Positions 14,478-23,171 of a DNA stretch of 31,893 bases are shown in pieces. Both the position numbers and the translations under genes were made by a program. The stretch comes from Micrococcales bacterium UBA7472 (lineage in GTDB: Bacteria; Actinomycetota; Actinomycetes; Actinomycetales; Microbacteriaceae). Position 1 is the stretch's first letter. Every line of letters starts with the position of its first letter. The notes beneath the pieces were generated by a model. It did no database searches. It was not told the DNA's origin and saw only the letters and a program-made list of their open reading frames with translations. The DNA is taken from positions 1 through 31,893 of the forward strand of contig DLOY01000031.1 in the NCBI GenBank assembly GCA_002478545.1, read 5' to 3'.

Positions 14478-16255
14478 CCCTGAGTGGTTTCAGTCGGCGT
14501 TGGCGTCGGACTTGGGCTCGCACCCACACACTGCACGTATAGCACCATGTTTTGAAGCTGTGCTGCCTCACCAGGCAAGATCGACTGCTCGATTACGACA
14601 TTGCCCGGGGTTCCGGTGCAGGTGGCGGAATCGATTATCTCGATTGACACGGTGTAGCCGATGGTTGGGGCAGTAAGGATGCTTCGCGCCTCAAGAACCG
14701 AAAGGTTTCTCACGTCTGGAACCAAAACCTTACCGTTGGACAGAGTCAGGTTCACGACGCTTCCAAGCGGCAGTCGGCCACCAACTGCTGGGTCCGTCGC
14801 GATAACCACACCCTCAGGCACAGTCGCCGAAGAAACCACGGTGATGGTGCCAATCGTCAGACCTTGACCCTCGATCATGGCCACGGCCTGTGCCTCGGCG
14901 ACATTTATCACGTTCGGAACAACTACCTCAGTTGCACCGCTGGAGACATAGAGCGTGATTGGAGTGTTGGCCAAGACATTGGTGCCGGCAATCGGCTCTT
15001 GTCTGATGACAACACCTTCGGGCACGGTGTCGCTCTTCTCATATACGCGTAGGACCAATAGCTCTTGGCCAATCAGGGTGTTGTAGGCGTCGTCATAGAG
15101 CGAACCCTCAACATTTGCGACCGTGATTCCACCTGGGTTAACCGACGGGTTCGAGGCGCCACCCAAAGAGAACAGCCAGACCAATAGACCAACCAAGATC
15201 ACGGCAACGCCGGTGCCAAGACCCCAGAGCACACCAGCATTGAGCTTGGTTGCCTCTGTGGTTACAGCCTGAGTTGGTGCGGTTTGGAGTGAACCAAAAA
15301 TCTCGTCAACCGCACTCTGCTCCGAGGTGATCGGCTTGACAGGGTTGGTGATTAGCTCAGTTTGCTCGGCAATGTAAACCTGAGTTCTGGGAGCTGTTGG
15401 AGTCGCGGCGCTCGCTGCTAATAGGTGCTCGCGGAACTCGGCAGCCGACTGAAACCGCTCTTCCTTGTTCTTGCTCATCGCGCGCTGCACAACAGCGTCT
15501 AGCTCAGCGGAAACATTTGGGTTGAACTGCGACGGAGCCGCGGCTGCTTCTGATACGTGCTGGTAAGCAACGGAGACTGCACTCTCACCCTGGAATGGTG
15601 GTCTACCTGCAAGCAGCTCGTAAAGTATGACGCCGGTTGAGTAGAGATCGGTTCTAGCATCGACACCCTCGCCACGAGCTTGCTCAGGAGAGAAGTACTG
15701 AGCCGTGCCCACGATTCCAGCCGTTGCTGCCTGAGTGGCGGAGTTATCTGACACTGCGCGAGCAATGCCGAAGTCCATCACCTTGACCTGGTCTCCATCA
15801 ACGACCATGACGTTTGCCGGCTTGATGTCGCGGTGCACTACGCCTGCCGAGTGCGAAACCTCAAGGGCGGTGAGGATGCCGGAGACGTACTTCACGGCCT
15901 TCGAAATCTCTACCGGACCCTCGTGAATTAGTTCGCGCAGCAGGCGACCGCGGACCAACTCCATCACGATGAATGGAGTCTTTCTGGTCTGGCCATTTTC
16001 ATCGACAGACTCTTCTTCGCCGGCGTCATAAACGCGGACGATGGTGGGGTGGGCCATGCGTGCGCTGGCCTGTGCCTCTTGGCGGAATCTGGACTCAAAG
16101 TTCGCGTCGTTGGCGAGATCTGACTTCAAAAGCTTGATGGCGATGGTTCTGCCGAGGCGGGTGTCGTAACCCTCGAATACCTCAGCCATGCCGCCGCGGC
16201 CCACAAGTGCCCCGAGACGGTAGCGCCCCGCTATCAGTCTCTCGTTTTCGTTCAC
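14474..16255 (-). CDS. pknB: Ser/Thr protein kinase PknB with three PASTA domains
   Basis: 593 residues. Kinase domain about 12-280: GRGGMAEV loop (19-26), Lys41, HRDIKPAN with catalytic D143, DFG 161-163, and an activation loop with several Thr. One membrane helix (about 341-364), then three extracellular PASTA repeats (about 375-440, 442-507, 509-577) and a Pro/Thr tail. C546 and C576 in the last repeat may form a disulfide. Mycobacterial PknB has four PASTA repeats. It senses cell-wall precursors and controls growth and division. GTG start. Last gene of the fhaA-to-pknB operon, 73 nt after pknA. Confidence 0.95.
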   Translation of the reverse strand: MNENERLIAGRYRLGALVGRGGMAEVFEGYDTRLGRTIAIKLLKSDLANDANFESRFRQEAQASARMAHPTIVRVYDAGEEESVDENGQTRKTPFIVMELVRGRLLRELIHEGPVEISKAVKYVSGILTALEVSHSAGVVHRDIKPANVMVVDGDQVKVMDFGIARAVSDNSATQAATAGIVGTAQYFSPEQARGEGVDARTDLYSTGVILYELLAGRPPFQGESAVSVAYQHVSEAAAAPSQFNPNVSAELDAVVQRAMSKNKEERFQSAAEFREHLLAASAATPTAPRTQVYIAEQTELITNPVKPITSEQSAVDEIFGSLQTAPTQAVTTEATKLNAGVLWGLGTGVAVILVGLLVWLFSLGGASNPSVNPGGITVANVEGSLYDDAYNTLIGQELLVLRVYEKSDTVPEGVVIRQEPIAGTNVLANTPITLYVSSGATEVVVPNVINVAEAQAVAMIEGQGLTIGTITVVSSATVPEGVVIATDPAVGGRLPLGSVVNLTLSNGKVLVPDVRNLSVLEARSILTAPTIGYTVSIEIIDSATCTGTPGNVVIEQSILPGEAAQLQNMVLYVQCVGASPSPTPTPTETTQG

Positions 16256-16328
16256 AACAGCTCTTTCTGCCTTGGAAAAGTTTAGTTTTATCTGCGGGTA
16301 ATTTGGTTAGGACTCGTCCATCATCGAC

Positions 16329-17747
16329 TTACTGATCCCCCACCACCGGCTCACTTTGAGTCTCACCCTCGATTACGTTTCCTGACTCCGATGCGGGATT
16401 TGCTGGGTCCTCAGGGATCTCAACCGGAAGGTTAGAAACTTCACCAACGTAGTAGGTGACATCAACCACGGTGCCGCGCTCGATGTTCCCCGTCGGTGAC
16501 ACCGCATACACGGTTCTAACTCTCGGATCGGTGCCGGGGATGAGCTCGCCCGGAATTGCATTTACCTTCATGCCGAGCTCGGTTAGACGTGCTGTGACAT
16601 CGGAGAGGTTCTCGCCAATAATGTCGGATCTCAAAATCAACACCGAGGCAGGTTCGACCGGCTCACTCTCAGATGGAGTCTCTTCGGCACTCGGCTTTTC
16701 TGTCTGGGACTGAGTGGGGCTTGGGCTCGGGATTGAGTCGGTGTCTGGCTCTGACAAGATCGCGACAATCACCACAATCGCAGTCACGAGCAATAGCCCC
16801 AAGGTCGCGAGCCAGGGCCACACGATTGGTGCCTTTGGAAGCTCAGCGGTGTCGGTTGGGATGATTTCGGTTGCAGTGGTCTCGTCTTTGCCGACTGGAT
16901 AGCTCGGTGAGCTATAGCCCGGGCGGCGTTTTTCGCGAAGCAGCGCCTCAGCTCTGATTGCTAGCGAGCTCGCAGACTCAGGCCTCTGATTTGGCTTTTT
17001 GGCAAGACACGAAAGCACCAGGTTCTGCACCCTGGGATCAATGTCCTCGGGAAGGGCTGGTGGCATCTCGTTAATGTGAGCCATAGCAATTGCCATCTGG
17101 TTCTCGCCACCGAATGGGCGCTTGCCAGCGAGTGCTTCGTAGGCAACAACACCCAGTGAGTAAAGGTCAGTTGAAGGAGTGGATGGTTTACCGGTTGCCT
17201 GCTCTGGAGCTAGGTATTGCACCGTGCCCATCACCTGACCGGTCTTGGTCAATGGGACTTGATCACCTACGCGGGCGATACCGAAGTCGGTGATCTTGAC
17301 CTTGCCCTCTGGGGTAATGAGCAGATTTCCAGGTTTGATATCGCGGTGAATCAAACCCCGGGCGTGTGCAGCGGAGAGCGCCCTAGCGGTCTGGGCGATG
17401 ATATCCAAGACCTTTTCTTCACTCAGGCGTTTTTCGCGCTCAATTAGGCGCGACATGGATTCGCCTGGCACCAGCTCCATCACCAAGTAGGCACTACCGG
17501 TGTCCTCGCCGTAGTCATAAACATTCGCAATGCCCTCGTGCTCGACCAATGCTGCTGACTTAGCCTCGGAGCGGAAGCGCTCCAAGAACAGCGGATCACC
17601 TAGGTACTCCTCTTTCAGAATCTTGATGGCAACCTGACGAAGAATTAGTTCGTCCTCGGCTTGCCAAACCTCACCCATACCGCCGATGGCGATGCGCAGC
17701 TTGAGGCGATAACGATCGCCGTAGAGCTGACCAACTGCAGGCTTCAT
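16329..17747 (-). CDS. pknA: Ser/Thr protein kinase PknA with an extracellular PASTA-like region
   Basis: 472 residues. Kinase about 13-270: IGGMGEV loop (21-27), Lys42, HRDIKPGN with D136, DFG 154-156, activation-loop TKTGQVMGTVQYLAPE. One helix at about 309-331, then an acidic Ser/Pro/Glu linker and a single PASTA-like unit (about 365-435, with SDIIGENLSDVTARLTELG and VYAVSPTGNIERGTVVDVTYYVG). Mycobacterial PknA lacks such a domain. Start overlaps the pbpA stop by 4 nt (ATGA). It is the essential partner of PknB in the wall-synthesis control circuit. Confidence 0.93.
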   Translation of the reverse strand: MKPAVGQLYGDRYRLKLRIAIGGMGEVWQAEDELILRQVAIKILKEEYLGDPLFLERFRSEAKSAALVEHEGIANVYDYGEDTGSAYLVMELVPGESMSRLIEREKRLSEEKVLDIIAQTARALSAAHARGLIHRDIKPGNLLITPEGKVKITDFGIARVGDQVPLTKTGQVMGTVQYLAPEQATGKPSTPSTDLYSLGVVAYEALAGKRPFGGENQMAIAMAHINEMPPALPEDIDPRVQNLVLSCLAKKPNQRPESASSLAIRAEALLREKRRPGYSSPSYPVGKDETTATEIIPTDTAELPKAPIVWPWLATLGLLLVTAIVVIVAILSEPDTDSIPSPSPTQSQTEKPSAEETPSESEPVEPASVLILRSDIIGENLSDVTARLTELGMKVNAIPGELIPGTDPRVRTVYAVSPTGNIERGTVVDVTYYVGEVSNLPVEIPEDPANPASESGNVIEGETQSEPVVGDQ

Positions 17748-19195
17748 CGTTCCAACACCGCCTTCATAACCGCTCTAGCGATTGGAGCTGCAATTTGGTT
17801 TCCAGTGCCGTTCTGACCAATGCCACCGCCATCTTCAACCACCACAGCCACTGCCACCTTGGGTGCCTCGGCGGGCGCAAATCCGGTGAACCAAAGTGTG
17901 TATGGATCGGTTGGTCCGTTCTGAGCTGTCCCAGTCTTTCCGGCCACAGCGAATCCAGAGATACCAGCTCGAGTCGCGGCGCCAACCTCGACCGAATCCA
18001 CCATCATTCGAGTTAGGTAGCCAGCACTGAGTCTTGATAATGGAACAGAGAGTACCTTGGGCTCGGGATCTTGCAAGACATTTAGGTTTGAGGCGACCAC
18101 CATCTCGACCAGCTGCGGTTGCATCATCACACCTTGGTTAGCGATTGCGGAGGAGACCATAGCCATTTGCAGTGGGCTCACTCGAACATCGAATTGGCCA
18201 AATCCGGTCAGCGCAGTTTGAGACAGGTCGGGATCTTCTGGGTAGACGCTCGGCGTCACCTTGAGTGGAATGCTCAGGTCAGCCCCAAATCCCATAAGCT
18301 CTGCCATGGCGCGGATTCGATCATCGCCAAGCTCGGTGGCAAGCATTGCAAATGGGATGTTGCATGACTTTATGAGCGCGACCTCAAGAGTGACGGTGTC
18401 ACCCTTGCCACAGGTTGAACCTCCGGAGTTGCGAATTGCAGTTTGAGTGCCAGGCAGTGTGTAGCTCTTGAGGTTGCGGAACTGGGTGGTTGTGGAGAAC
18501 TGGCCAGACTCAAGTGCCGCTGCGGTCACAACCAACTTGAAGACAGACCCTGGGTGATAGAGATCACCGGCAATTGCCTTATTGATAAGTGGTTGATCCT
18601 CGTCTTTGTCATACAGCTGGTAGGCATCGTTGACGGGCTCATACAGGTGACCGGCAAGTTGGTTGGCATCAAAGGTTGGCTTTGAAACCATCGCCAAAAT
18701 TCTTCCGGTGCTGGGTTCAATCGCAACCACCGCACCTTTTCGATTGCCCAAGGCATCCCAAGCAGCTCGCTGAATCGCGGGATCCAGGGTTAGCTCAACT
18801 GCAGCTCCAATAACCGGTTTGCCATCAAGCAGCGCGTTGATTTGTTCAAAGAACTGAGCCGATGACTGACCGGATAGGTAGGAGTTCATGGCTCGCTCAA
18901 GACCATTTGATCCGGAGAACAAGGAGAAGTAGCCAATAACAGGGGAGTAGATGACCGACTCGTAGTTTCTTAGGAATCGGTAGGCGTCGTTATACGGCAC
19001 CGATTCAACCACCGGCACGCCGCCAACCAAGATTGGTCCGCGCTGAGTCTTATAGGTCTCGTATGAGGCTCTTACGTTCCGAGAATCGGAGTAGAGCGAG
19101 TCCGCTCTGAGCACCTGAATCGAGCTGGCCATTAGAAACAGCGCCAAGAACATCACAACTAGCGCTAGTCCAACTCTCCTAACCTGTCTATTCAT
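17744..19195 (-). CDS. pbpA: Class B penicillin-binding protein (transpeptidase)
   Basis: 483 residues. One N-terminal membrane anchor (about 8-28), a dimerisation domain, then the transpeptidase domain with SxxK at S217-K220 (PGSVFK), SxN at S277-N279 (SCN) and KTGT at 420-423. It cross-links peptidoglycan outside the membrane, working with RodA, encoded just upstream. AGGAGG lies 5 nt before the ATG, and the start overlaps the rodA stop by 4 nt. Confidence 0.95.
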   Translation of the reverse strand: MNRQVRRVGLALVVMFLALFLMASSIQVLRADSLYSDSRNVRASYETYKTQRGPILVGGVPVVESVPYNDAYRFLRNYESVIYSPVIGYFSLFSGSNGLERAMNSYLSGQSSAQFFEQINALLDGKPVIGAAVELTLDPAIQRAAWDALGNRKGAVVAIEPSTGRILAMVSKPTFDANQLAGHLYEPVNDAYQLYDKDEDQPLINKAIAGDLYHPGSVFKLVVTAAALESGQFSTTTQFRNLKSYTLPGTQTAIRNSGGSTCGKGDTVTLEVALIKSCNIPFAMLATELGDDRIRAMAELMGFGADLSIPLKVTPSVYPEDPDLSQTALTGFGQFDVRVSPLQMAMVSSAIANQGVMMQPQLVEMVVASNLNVLQDPEPKVLSVPLSRLSAGYLTRMMVDSVEVGAATRAGISGFAVAGKTGTAQNGPTDPYTLWFTGFAPAEAPKVAVAVVVEDGGGIGQNGTGNQIAAPIARAVMKAVLER

Positions 19196-20553
19196 GCCAC
19201 CCTCCTGGTGGAGGAATCAGAAATGACAAGAAGTAGTGCCACCAGAGCCCAGTTTGCAAGCAGTGAGGATCCACCGGCTGCCAAGAACGGTGCAGTTAGT
19301 CCGGTAAGCGGCAGCAGTCCCATAACGCCGCCGGCAACCACGAAGACCTGCAGGCCGAGCACAAATGACAGGCCAGTGGTTAGCAGTTTGGAGAAGTCAT
19401 CGGAGTGCGAGTTCGCGATTCTTAGGCCTCGATAGATAAGCAGTAGGAATACAGCAAGGATCGAAAACACACCCGCTAGGCCGAGCTCTTCCCCCAATGC
19501 CGCCAGGATGAAGTCGCTTTCGGCAAGAGGAATTAGCTGTGGGAAGCCGCCTCCTAGGCCAGCTCCAATCACATCGCCATTTGCCATACCAAACAAGGCT
19601 TGCGCCAATTGGTAGCTGCCACCTGCGGCGTTGTAGTTGTCAACGGAAAGCGGATCGAGCCAGGAATCAAAACGCCTTGAAACATAATCGAAGAGCCTTG
19701 ATGCCACCAGTGCTCCAGTGAGCATCATGGTGACCCCCACCCCAACGTAGAACGCTCGACCGGTGGCGGTGTAAATCATCACCAAGAACAATCCGAAATA
19801 GAGCACTGAGGTTCCAAGGTCTCGCTGCAAAACCAGGATTCCAACGGTTGCAAACCAAACCACCAAGACCGGACCAAGGTCCTTGGCTCTCGGTACCCTC
19901 ATCCACAGCACTCGGGAGCCAATTTCGCTCAATGAGTCCTTGCGAGATACCAAGTAGCCAGCAAAGAAAATCGCCAGCAGAATCTTCGAGATTTCACCCG
20001 GTTGGAAGGTGAAGTCACCAATGCCTATCCAGAGGGTTGCGCCGTTTCGGGTTTTTCCAATCACCGGGAGTGCAGGCAAGATCAACAGCACCAACCCGGC
20101 AATTCCAGCGATGTATGGATAGCGCCTGAGCACCAGGTGATTCGGGACCAGCCAGATAACCAAGGCCGCAATGCCCATGGCCAAAACCGAAAGCCACACC
20201 TGCCGGTCTGCAAATAGCGCAGTTCCGCCTCTTGCTGCCTCTGCTAGGTCGAGGCGATAGATCATGGCGATGCCGAGACTGTTTAGCAAGAAGGCCAGCG
20301 GCAAGATTAGACCATCTGCACTCACCGCGCGCTTTCGAAGCACGAGGTGAACAGCCAGCGCACCGAGAGTCGGTAACGCCCAGTAGAACAGCAGCGAAAG
20401 CTGCATCTTTTGAAGCACCGCTAGCTGAATCTGAGCGAGCGCAAAAGCCAAAATCCCAGAGACCCAGAACAGCAGCACCGCTTCGAAATTGCGTGAGCGA
20501 GGGACTGCCTTGAGAAGCTTGGGTATCGCTGAGGTGAGAGATGTATTACTCAT
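19192..20553 (-). CDS. rodA: SEDS peptidoglycan glycosyltransferase RodA/FtsW
   Basis: About 453 residues with ten or more membrane segments. SEDS features are present: the GATLWIGIGDFTFQPGEISKILLAIFFAGYL stretch with its conserved Glu and Lys, DLGTSVLYFGLFLVM, and the C-terminal LPLTGLTAPFLAAGGSS motif. It polymerises lipid II. ATG at 20553 is preferred over an upstream in-frame start because GAGG lies 6-7 nt before it and it overlaps the pstP stop by 8 nt (ATGAGTAA). Coupled to pbpA downstream. Confidence 0.94.
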   Translation of the reverse strand: MSNTSLTSAIPKLLKAVPRSRNFEAVLLFWVSGILAFALAQIQLAVLQKMQLSLLFYWALPTLGALAVHLVLRKRAVSADGLILPLAFLLNSLGIAMIYRLDLAEAARGGTALFADRQVWLSVLAMGIAALVIWLVPNHLVLRRYPYIAGIAGLVLLILPALPVIGKTRNGATLWIGIGDFTFQPGEISKILLAIFFAGYLVSRKDSLSEIGSRVLWMRVPRAKDLGPVLVVWFATVGILVLQRDLGTSVLYFGLFLVMIYTATGRAFYVGVGVTMMLTGALVASRLFDYVSRRFDSWLDPLSVDNYNAAGGSYQLAQALFGMANGDVIGAGLGGGFPQLIPLAESDFILAALGEELGLAGVFSILAVFLLLIYRGLRIANSHSDDFSKLLTTGLSFVLGLQVFVVAGGVMGLLPLTGLTAPFLAAGGSSLLANWALVALLLVISDSSTRRVA

Positions 20554-21799
20554 TTTGGGCCTCACGCAGCTGATCCAAAATTCGCTCGGCATCCTCTAGG
20601 GACTCAGCCGAGATTGAGCGCTCAATCAGATCCTGTTGGAAAACGGAGAGAGTTCCGACCTCAATTTCGGAGACGAAATAAGGCTTGGAGAACTTGAATG
20701 GGCCAAGTGATTCACGTATGCCCTGATAGATGGTGACGTTGCCTTCAAAGCTTGAGACGTAGTACCGGGTTTGGGTGTATTCGTAGGCGATGTAGCCGAT
20801 GCCGGTAAGGGCTGAAGCGAGTAGCAGCCAGCTCGCAATGATTCGTGCTGATTTGAAACGGATTTTGCGTCTGGTCTCCGAAAGGATTTTGTTCAAGAGT
20901 TCTTCGGACTCTGGTGCGTATTGGGTTGGATCCTCTGGGGTTTGCAGCAGATCCAGAAGACTTCTTGGCGAGAACAAGCGCAGAATCTTGCTGCCCTTGC
21001 GCTCTTCAATTACAACCTCGTTGGCAGCGGATCCAACAAATAGTGCGGCCGGTTCAATCTCGGTTTGCACCGCTGAGCGAACCACATCCGTGATCACAAC
21101 GGTGACGTTGTCTGGAGCTCCGAACTCTAAGGCCTCCCCGACCAATAGCTCGGCGGCCTCTTCGGTCGGAACCTTGGAGGTGAGAATACGATTCATGACT
21201 CCATCCGGCACAACACCGGATAAGCCATCGCTGCAGAGCATCCAGCGATCGCCTGGCATGGCGTCATAAATAGCAATATCAATCTCAGGGTCCGCCGACA
21301 CATCTCCAAGCACACGCATCAGCACGCTTCGGCGCGGGTGCACGAGGGCCTCCGCCGGCGTAATGCGGCCCATGTCAACTAGCTTCTGAACGAAGGTGTG
21401 GTCGTTGGTGATCTGCTTCACCTCACCATCGCGCGCCAGGTAGATGCGGCTATCGCCGATGTGAGCGATGATCATTTGATTGCCATGCCGAAGCATGCCC
21501 GAAAAGGTAGTTCCCATCCCCTCTAACTCAGGGTGATCAACCACAGTGGCCGAGAGCATTTGATTGGCTTCGAGGATTGCCCGTTTCAAAGACTCAATCG
21601 CCTCTTCAACGGTTTCACTCTTGGCATCCGCAAGTGCGATGCGCTGTGAAGCAATTGCGGATGCAATGTCGCCACCAGCATGACCACCCATCCCATCGGC
21701 GACGAAGAACAGTTGATAGCCGCAGTAGCCGGAGTCCTGGTTGGAGCTGCGGTGCTTACCGATGTCGCTTGCCGCATAGCCCACGGTTTTGATTGCCAA
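20546..21799 (-). CDS. pstP: PPM-type Ser/Thr phosphatase PstP
   Basis: 417 residues. PP2C domain about 5-240 with metal residues in NQD (20-22), DGMGGHAGG (35-43) and GDSRIYLARDG, LCSDGLSG and GAPDNVTVVI. A cytoplasmic linker, one membrane helix (about 320-340) and an extracellular domain follow. It reverses phosphorylation by PknA/PknB. The start is TTG (21797-21799), 3 nt after the fhaB stop, with GAGG about 9 nt upstream. Confidence 0.94.
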   Translation of the reverse strand: MAIKTVGYAASDIGKHRSSNQDSGYCGYQLFFVADGMGGHAGGDIASAIASQRIALADAKSETVEEAIESLKRAILEANQMLSATVVDHPELEGMGTTFSGMLRHGNQMIIAHIGDSRIYLARDGEVKQITNDHTFVQKLVDMGRITPAEALVHPRRSVLMRVLGDVSADPEIDIAIYDAMPGDRWMLCSDGLSGVVPDGVMNRILTSKVPTEEAAELLVGEALEFGAPDNVTVVITDVVRSAVQTEIEPAALFVGSAANEVVIEERKGSKILRLFSPRSLLDLLQTPEDPTQYAPESEELLNKILSETRRKIRFKSARIIASWLLLASALTGIGYIAYEYTQTRYYVSSFEGNVTIYQGIRESLGPFKFSKPYFVSEIEVGTLSVFQQDLIERSISAESLEDAERILDQLREAQNE

Positions 21800-21802
21800 G
21801 GC

Positions 21803-22300
21803 TTATGACCTCAACTCAAAGTTTGTGGTGCCGATTCGAATGGTCATGCCAGCCTTGATGGTGGCTGGGGTTGTCACTTTGCGACCATCCAGGAATGTGC
21901 CATTGGTAGAGCTCAGATCCTGCAGCACCCAGTCCTCGCCGACCTTGATTAGCTTGGCGTGAGTGTTGGATGAGAATTCATCCGAGAGCACCAGGTCGCA
22001 ACCGGCACTTCGACCAATCAAAATCTCCGTCTTGTCCTCAAGCTCCATGCTGGTGCCGGCAGTTCGACCCGAGAGAATTGCAATGTGGGTGGGCTCAAAA
22101 CTGTCGGAGTCCTCTAGCCCCAACGAAGCCACCGATCCGGGTAGACCGCCAGGAAGCTTGGGGGCGTTTTGCTTCGCAATCTTGCTAATTACACGACGGC
22201 CGTAGAGGTCGGCACGAATTACCGAAAGCAGGCTGAGGATGAAGATCCACAGCACGGCAACGAAGCCGATTCGAACCAGGAATAGCGCAAGTTCACTCAC
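21803..22300 (-). CDS. fhaB: FHA-domain protein FhaB (FipA)
   Basis: 165 residues: an N-terminal membrane helix (about 5-28), a linker and one FHA domain (about 75-160) with IGRSAGCDLVLSDEFSSNTHAKL and LQDLSSTNGTFLDGRKV. The FHA domain reads phosphothreonine made by PknA/PknB; in mycobacteria FipA links FtsZ and FtsQ in division. GTG start overlaps the fhaA stop by 4 nt (GTGA). Confidence 0.93.
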   Translation of the reverse strand: MSELALFLVRIGFVAVLWIFILSLLSVIRADLYGRRVISKIAKQNAPKLPGGLPGSVASLGLEDSDSFEPTHIAILSGRTAGTSMELEDKTEILIGRSAGCDLVLSDEFSSNTHAKLIKVGEDWVLQDLSSTNGTFLDGRKVTTPATIKAGMTIRIGTTNFELRS

Positions 22301-22959
22301 TGAGACTCCCTCGCGATCAGTTCAAACACAAATTCACTGCGACCGGCCGTGATCTTGTTGCCGTTAGTAAGCGCAACCTCTTGAATCCTGATGCCGTCAA
22401 CGAAGGTGCCATTGGTTGAACCCTTGTCTCGAACCGCAGCACCCTGATCGTTCCAAGCAACCTCAAAGTGCACTCGACTCAAACCTCGATCGTCAATCGC
22501 GATGTCCGCACTCTGATCTCGGCCAACTGTGGTGGTGCCCTTTTGAAGTGGCAGCCTCTTGCCAGCAACTATCAAGGCAGCAACCCACTGAACTGAGCTA
22601 CCAGCGGTTGCGCTGCCGACTCGAACCTGTCCTCTAGGGAGCTTTGGGTCCACCTCTAACTTCAGGGTGAGTTCACCAGCTAGGCGATACCCCTGTTTGG
22701 CCGCATGCATTGCAATCTCGGTCTTGATCGATAGCAGCATGGCAGGCGAAATACGAGCCGAGTCGTGACCCGAAACCAAGATTAGGTAGCGGTGAGGAAC
22801 TAAGACTCGGGTGAGGTCGATTTGCTTGGCCGCGTGATCCATGGCCCTGCGCACAGCCTGGGTGATCTCCACCGGCTGTAACTCGGCTTTAGATAGCCGA
22901 GCGAACACCGAGCCAAATGCCAGCTCAATGCGCTCCTCAGCCTTTTCCAAAAAGCTCAA
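22297..22959 (-). CDS. fhaA: DUF3662 and FHA-domain protein FhaA
   Basis: 220 residues: an N-terminal DUF3662 domain (about 1-115) with RIELAFGSVFARLSKAELQPVEITQAVRRAMD, then an FHA domain (about 135-215) with VGRDQSADIAIDDRGLSRVHFEV and DKGSTNGTFVDG. It binds phosphorylated PknA/PknB substrates such as the flippase MviN and tunes peptidoglycan synthesis. TTG start (22957-22959) with AGAGG 6 nt upstream. Heads the seven-gene operon to pknB; a TAGACT box at 22995-23000 fits its promoter. The linker is much shorter than in mycobacteria. Confidence 0.93.
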   Translation of the reverse strand: MSFLEKAEERIELAFGSVFARLSKAELQPVEITQAVRRAMDHAAKQIDLTRVLVPHRYLILVSGHDSARISPAMLLSIKTEIAMHAAKQGYRLAGELTLKLEVDPKLPRGQVRVGSATAGSSVQWVAALIVAGKRLPLQKGTTTVGRDQSADIAIDDRGLSRVHFEVAWNDQGAAVRDKGSTNGTFVDGIRIQEVALTNGNKITAGRSEFVFELIARESQ

Positions 22960-22994
22960 CCGAGACCTCTTCCTTGCGCGCTCAGGTGTTGGTT

Positions 22995-23000
22995 AGTCTA
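22995..23000 (-). promoter_or_regulatory. -10 box of the fhaA-to-pknB operon
   Basis: TAGACT on the minus strand, giving a start of transcription near 22988 and a leader of about 28 nt that still holds the AGAGG ribosome site. The same hexamer serves other genes in this window. No clear -35 box. Confidence 0.45.
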
Positions 23001-23072
23001 CCCAGCGACCCTTCCCGAGACCGCTATTTCTCTGCTAATCTCAATGCGCTCGGCCAACTAATTGCTGGCCTG

Positions 23073-23155
23073 GCGCGAGTGGCGAAATGGCAGACGCGCT
23101 GGCTTCAGGTGCCAGTGTCCGCAAGGACGTGCGGGTTCAAGTCCCGCCTCGCGCA
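23073..23155 (+). tRNA. tRNA-Leu (anticodon CAG)
   Basis: A 7-bp acceptor GCGCGAG/CTCGCGC, a D-arm with TGGC...GGCAGACGC, anticodon stem CTGGC/GCCAG (23099-23103 / 23111-23115) with loop TTCAGGT giving CAG, a long variable arm GTCC/GGAC as in class II tRNAs, and a T-arm GCGGG-TTCAAGT-CCCGC. Discriminator A at 23155, CCA not encoded. In mycobacteria a tRNA-Leu lies at the same place beside fhaA. Confidence 0.97.
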
Positions 23156-23171
23156 CGTAAGGGGGAATCCC

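Noticed and set aside
22917..23171. Extension of the TRIC-channel frame upstream through the tRNA
   Set aside because: It would translate the whole tRNA-Leu and the end of fhaA; the residues have no relation to the channel family.
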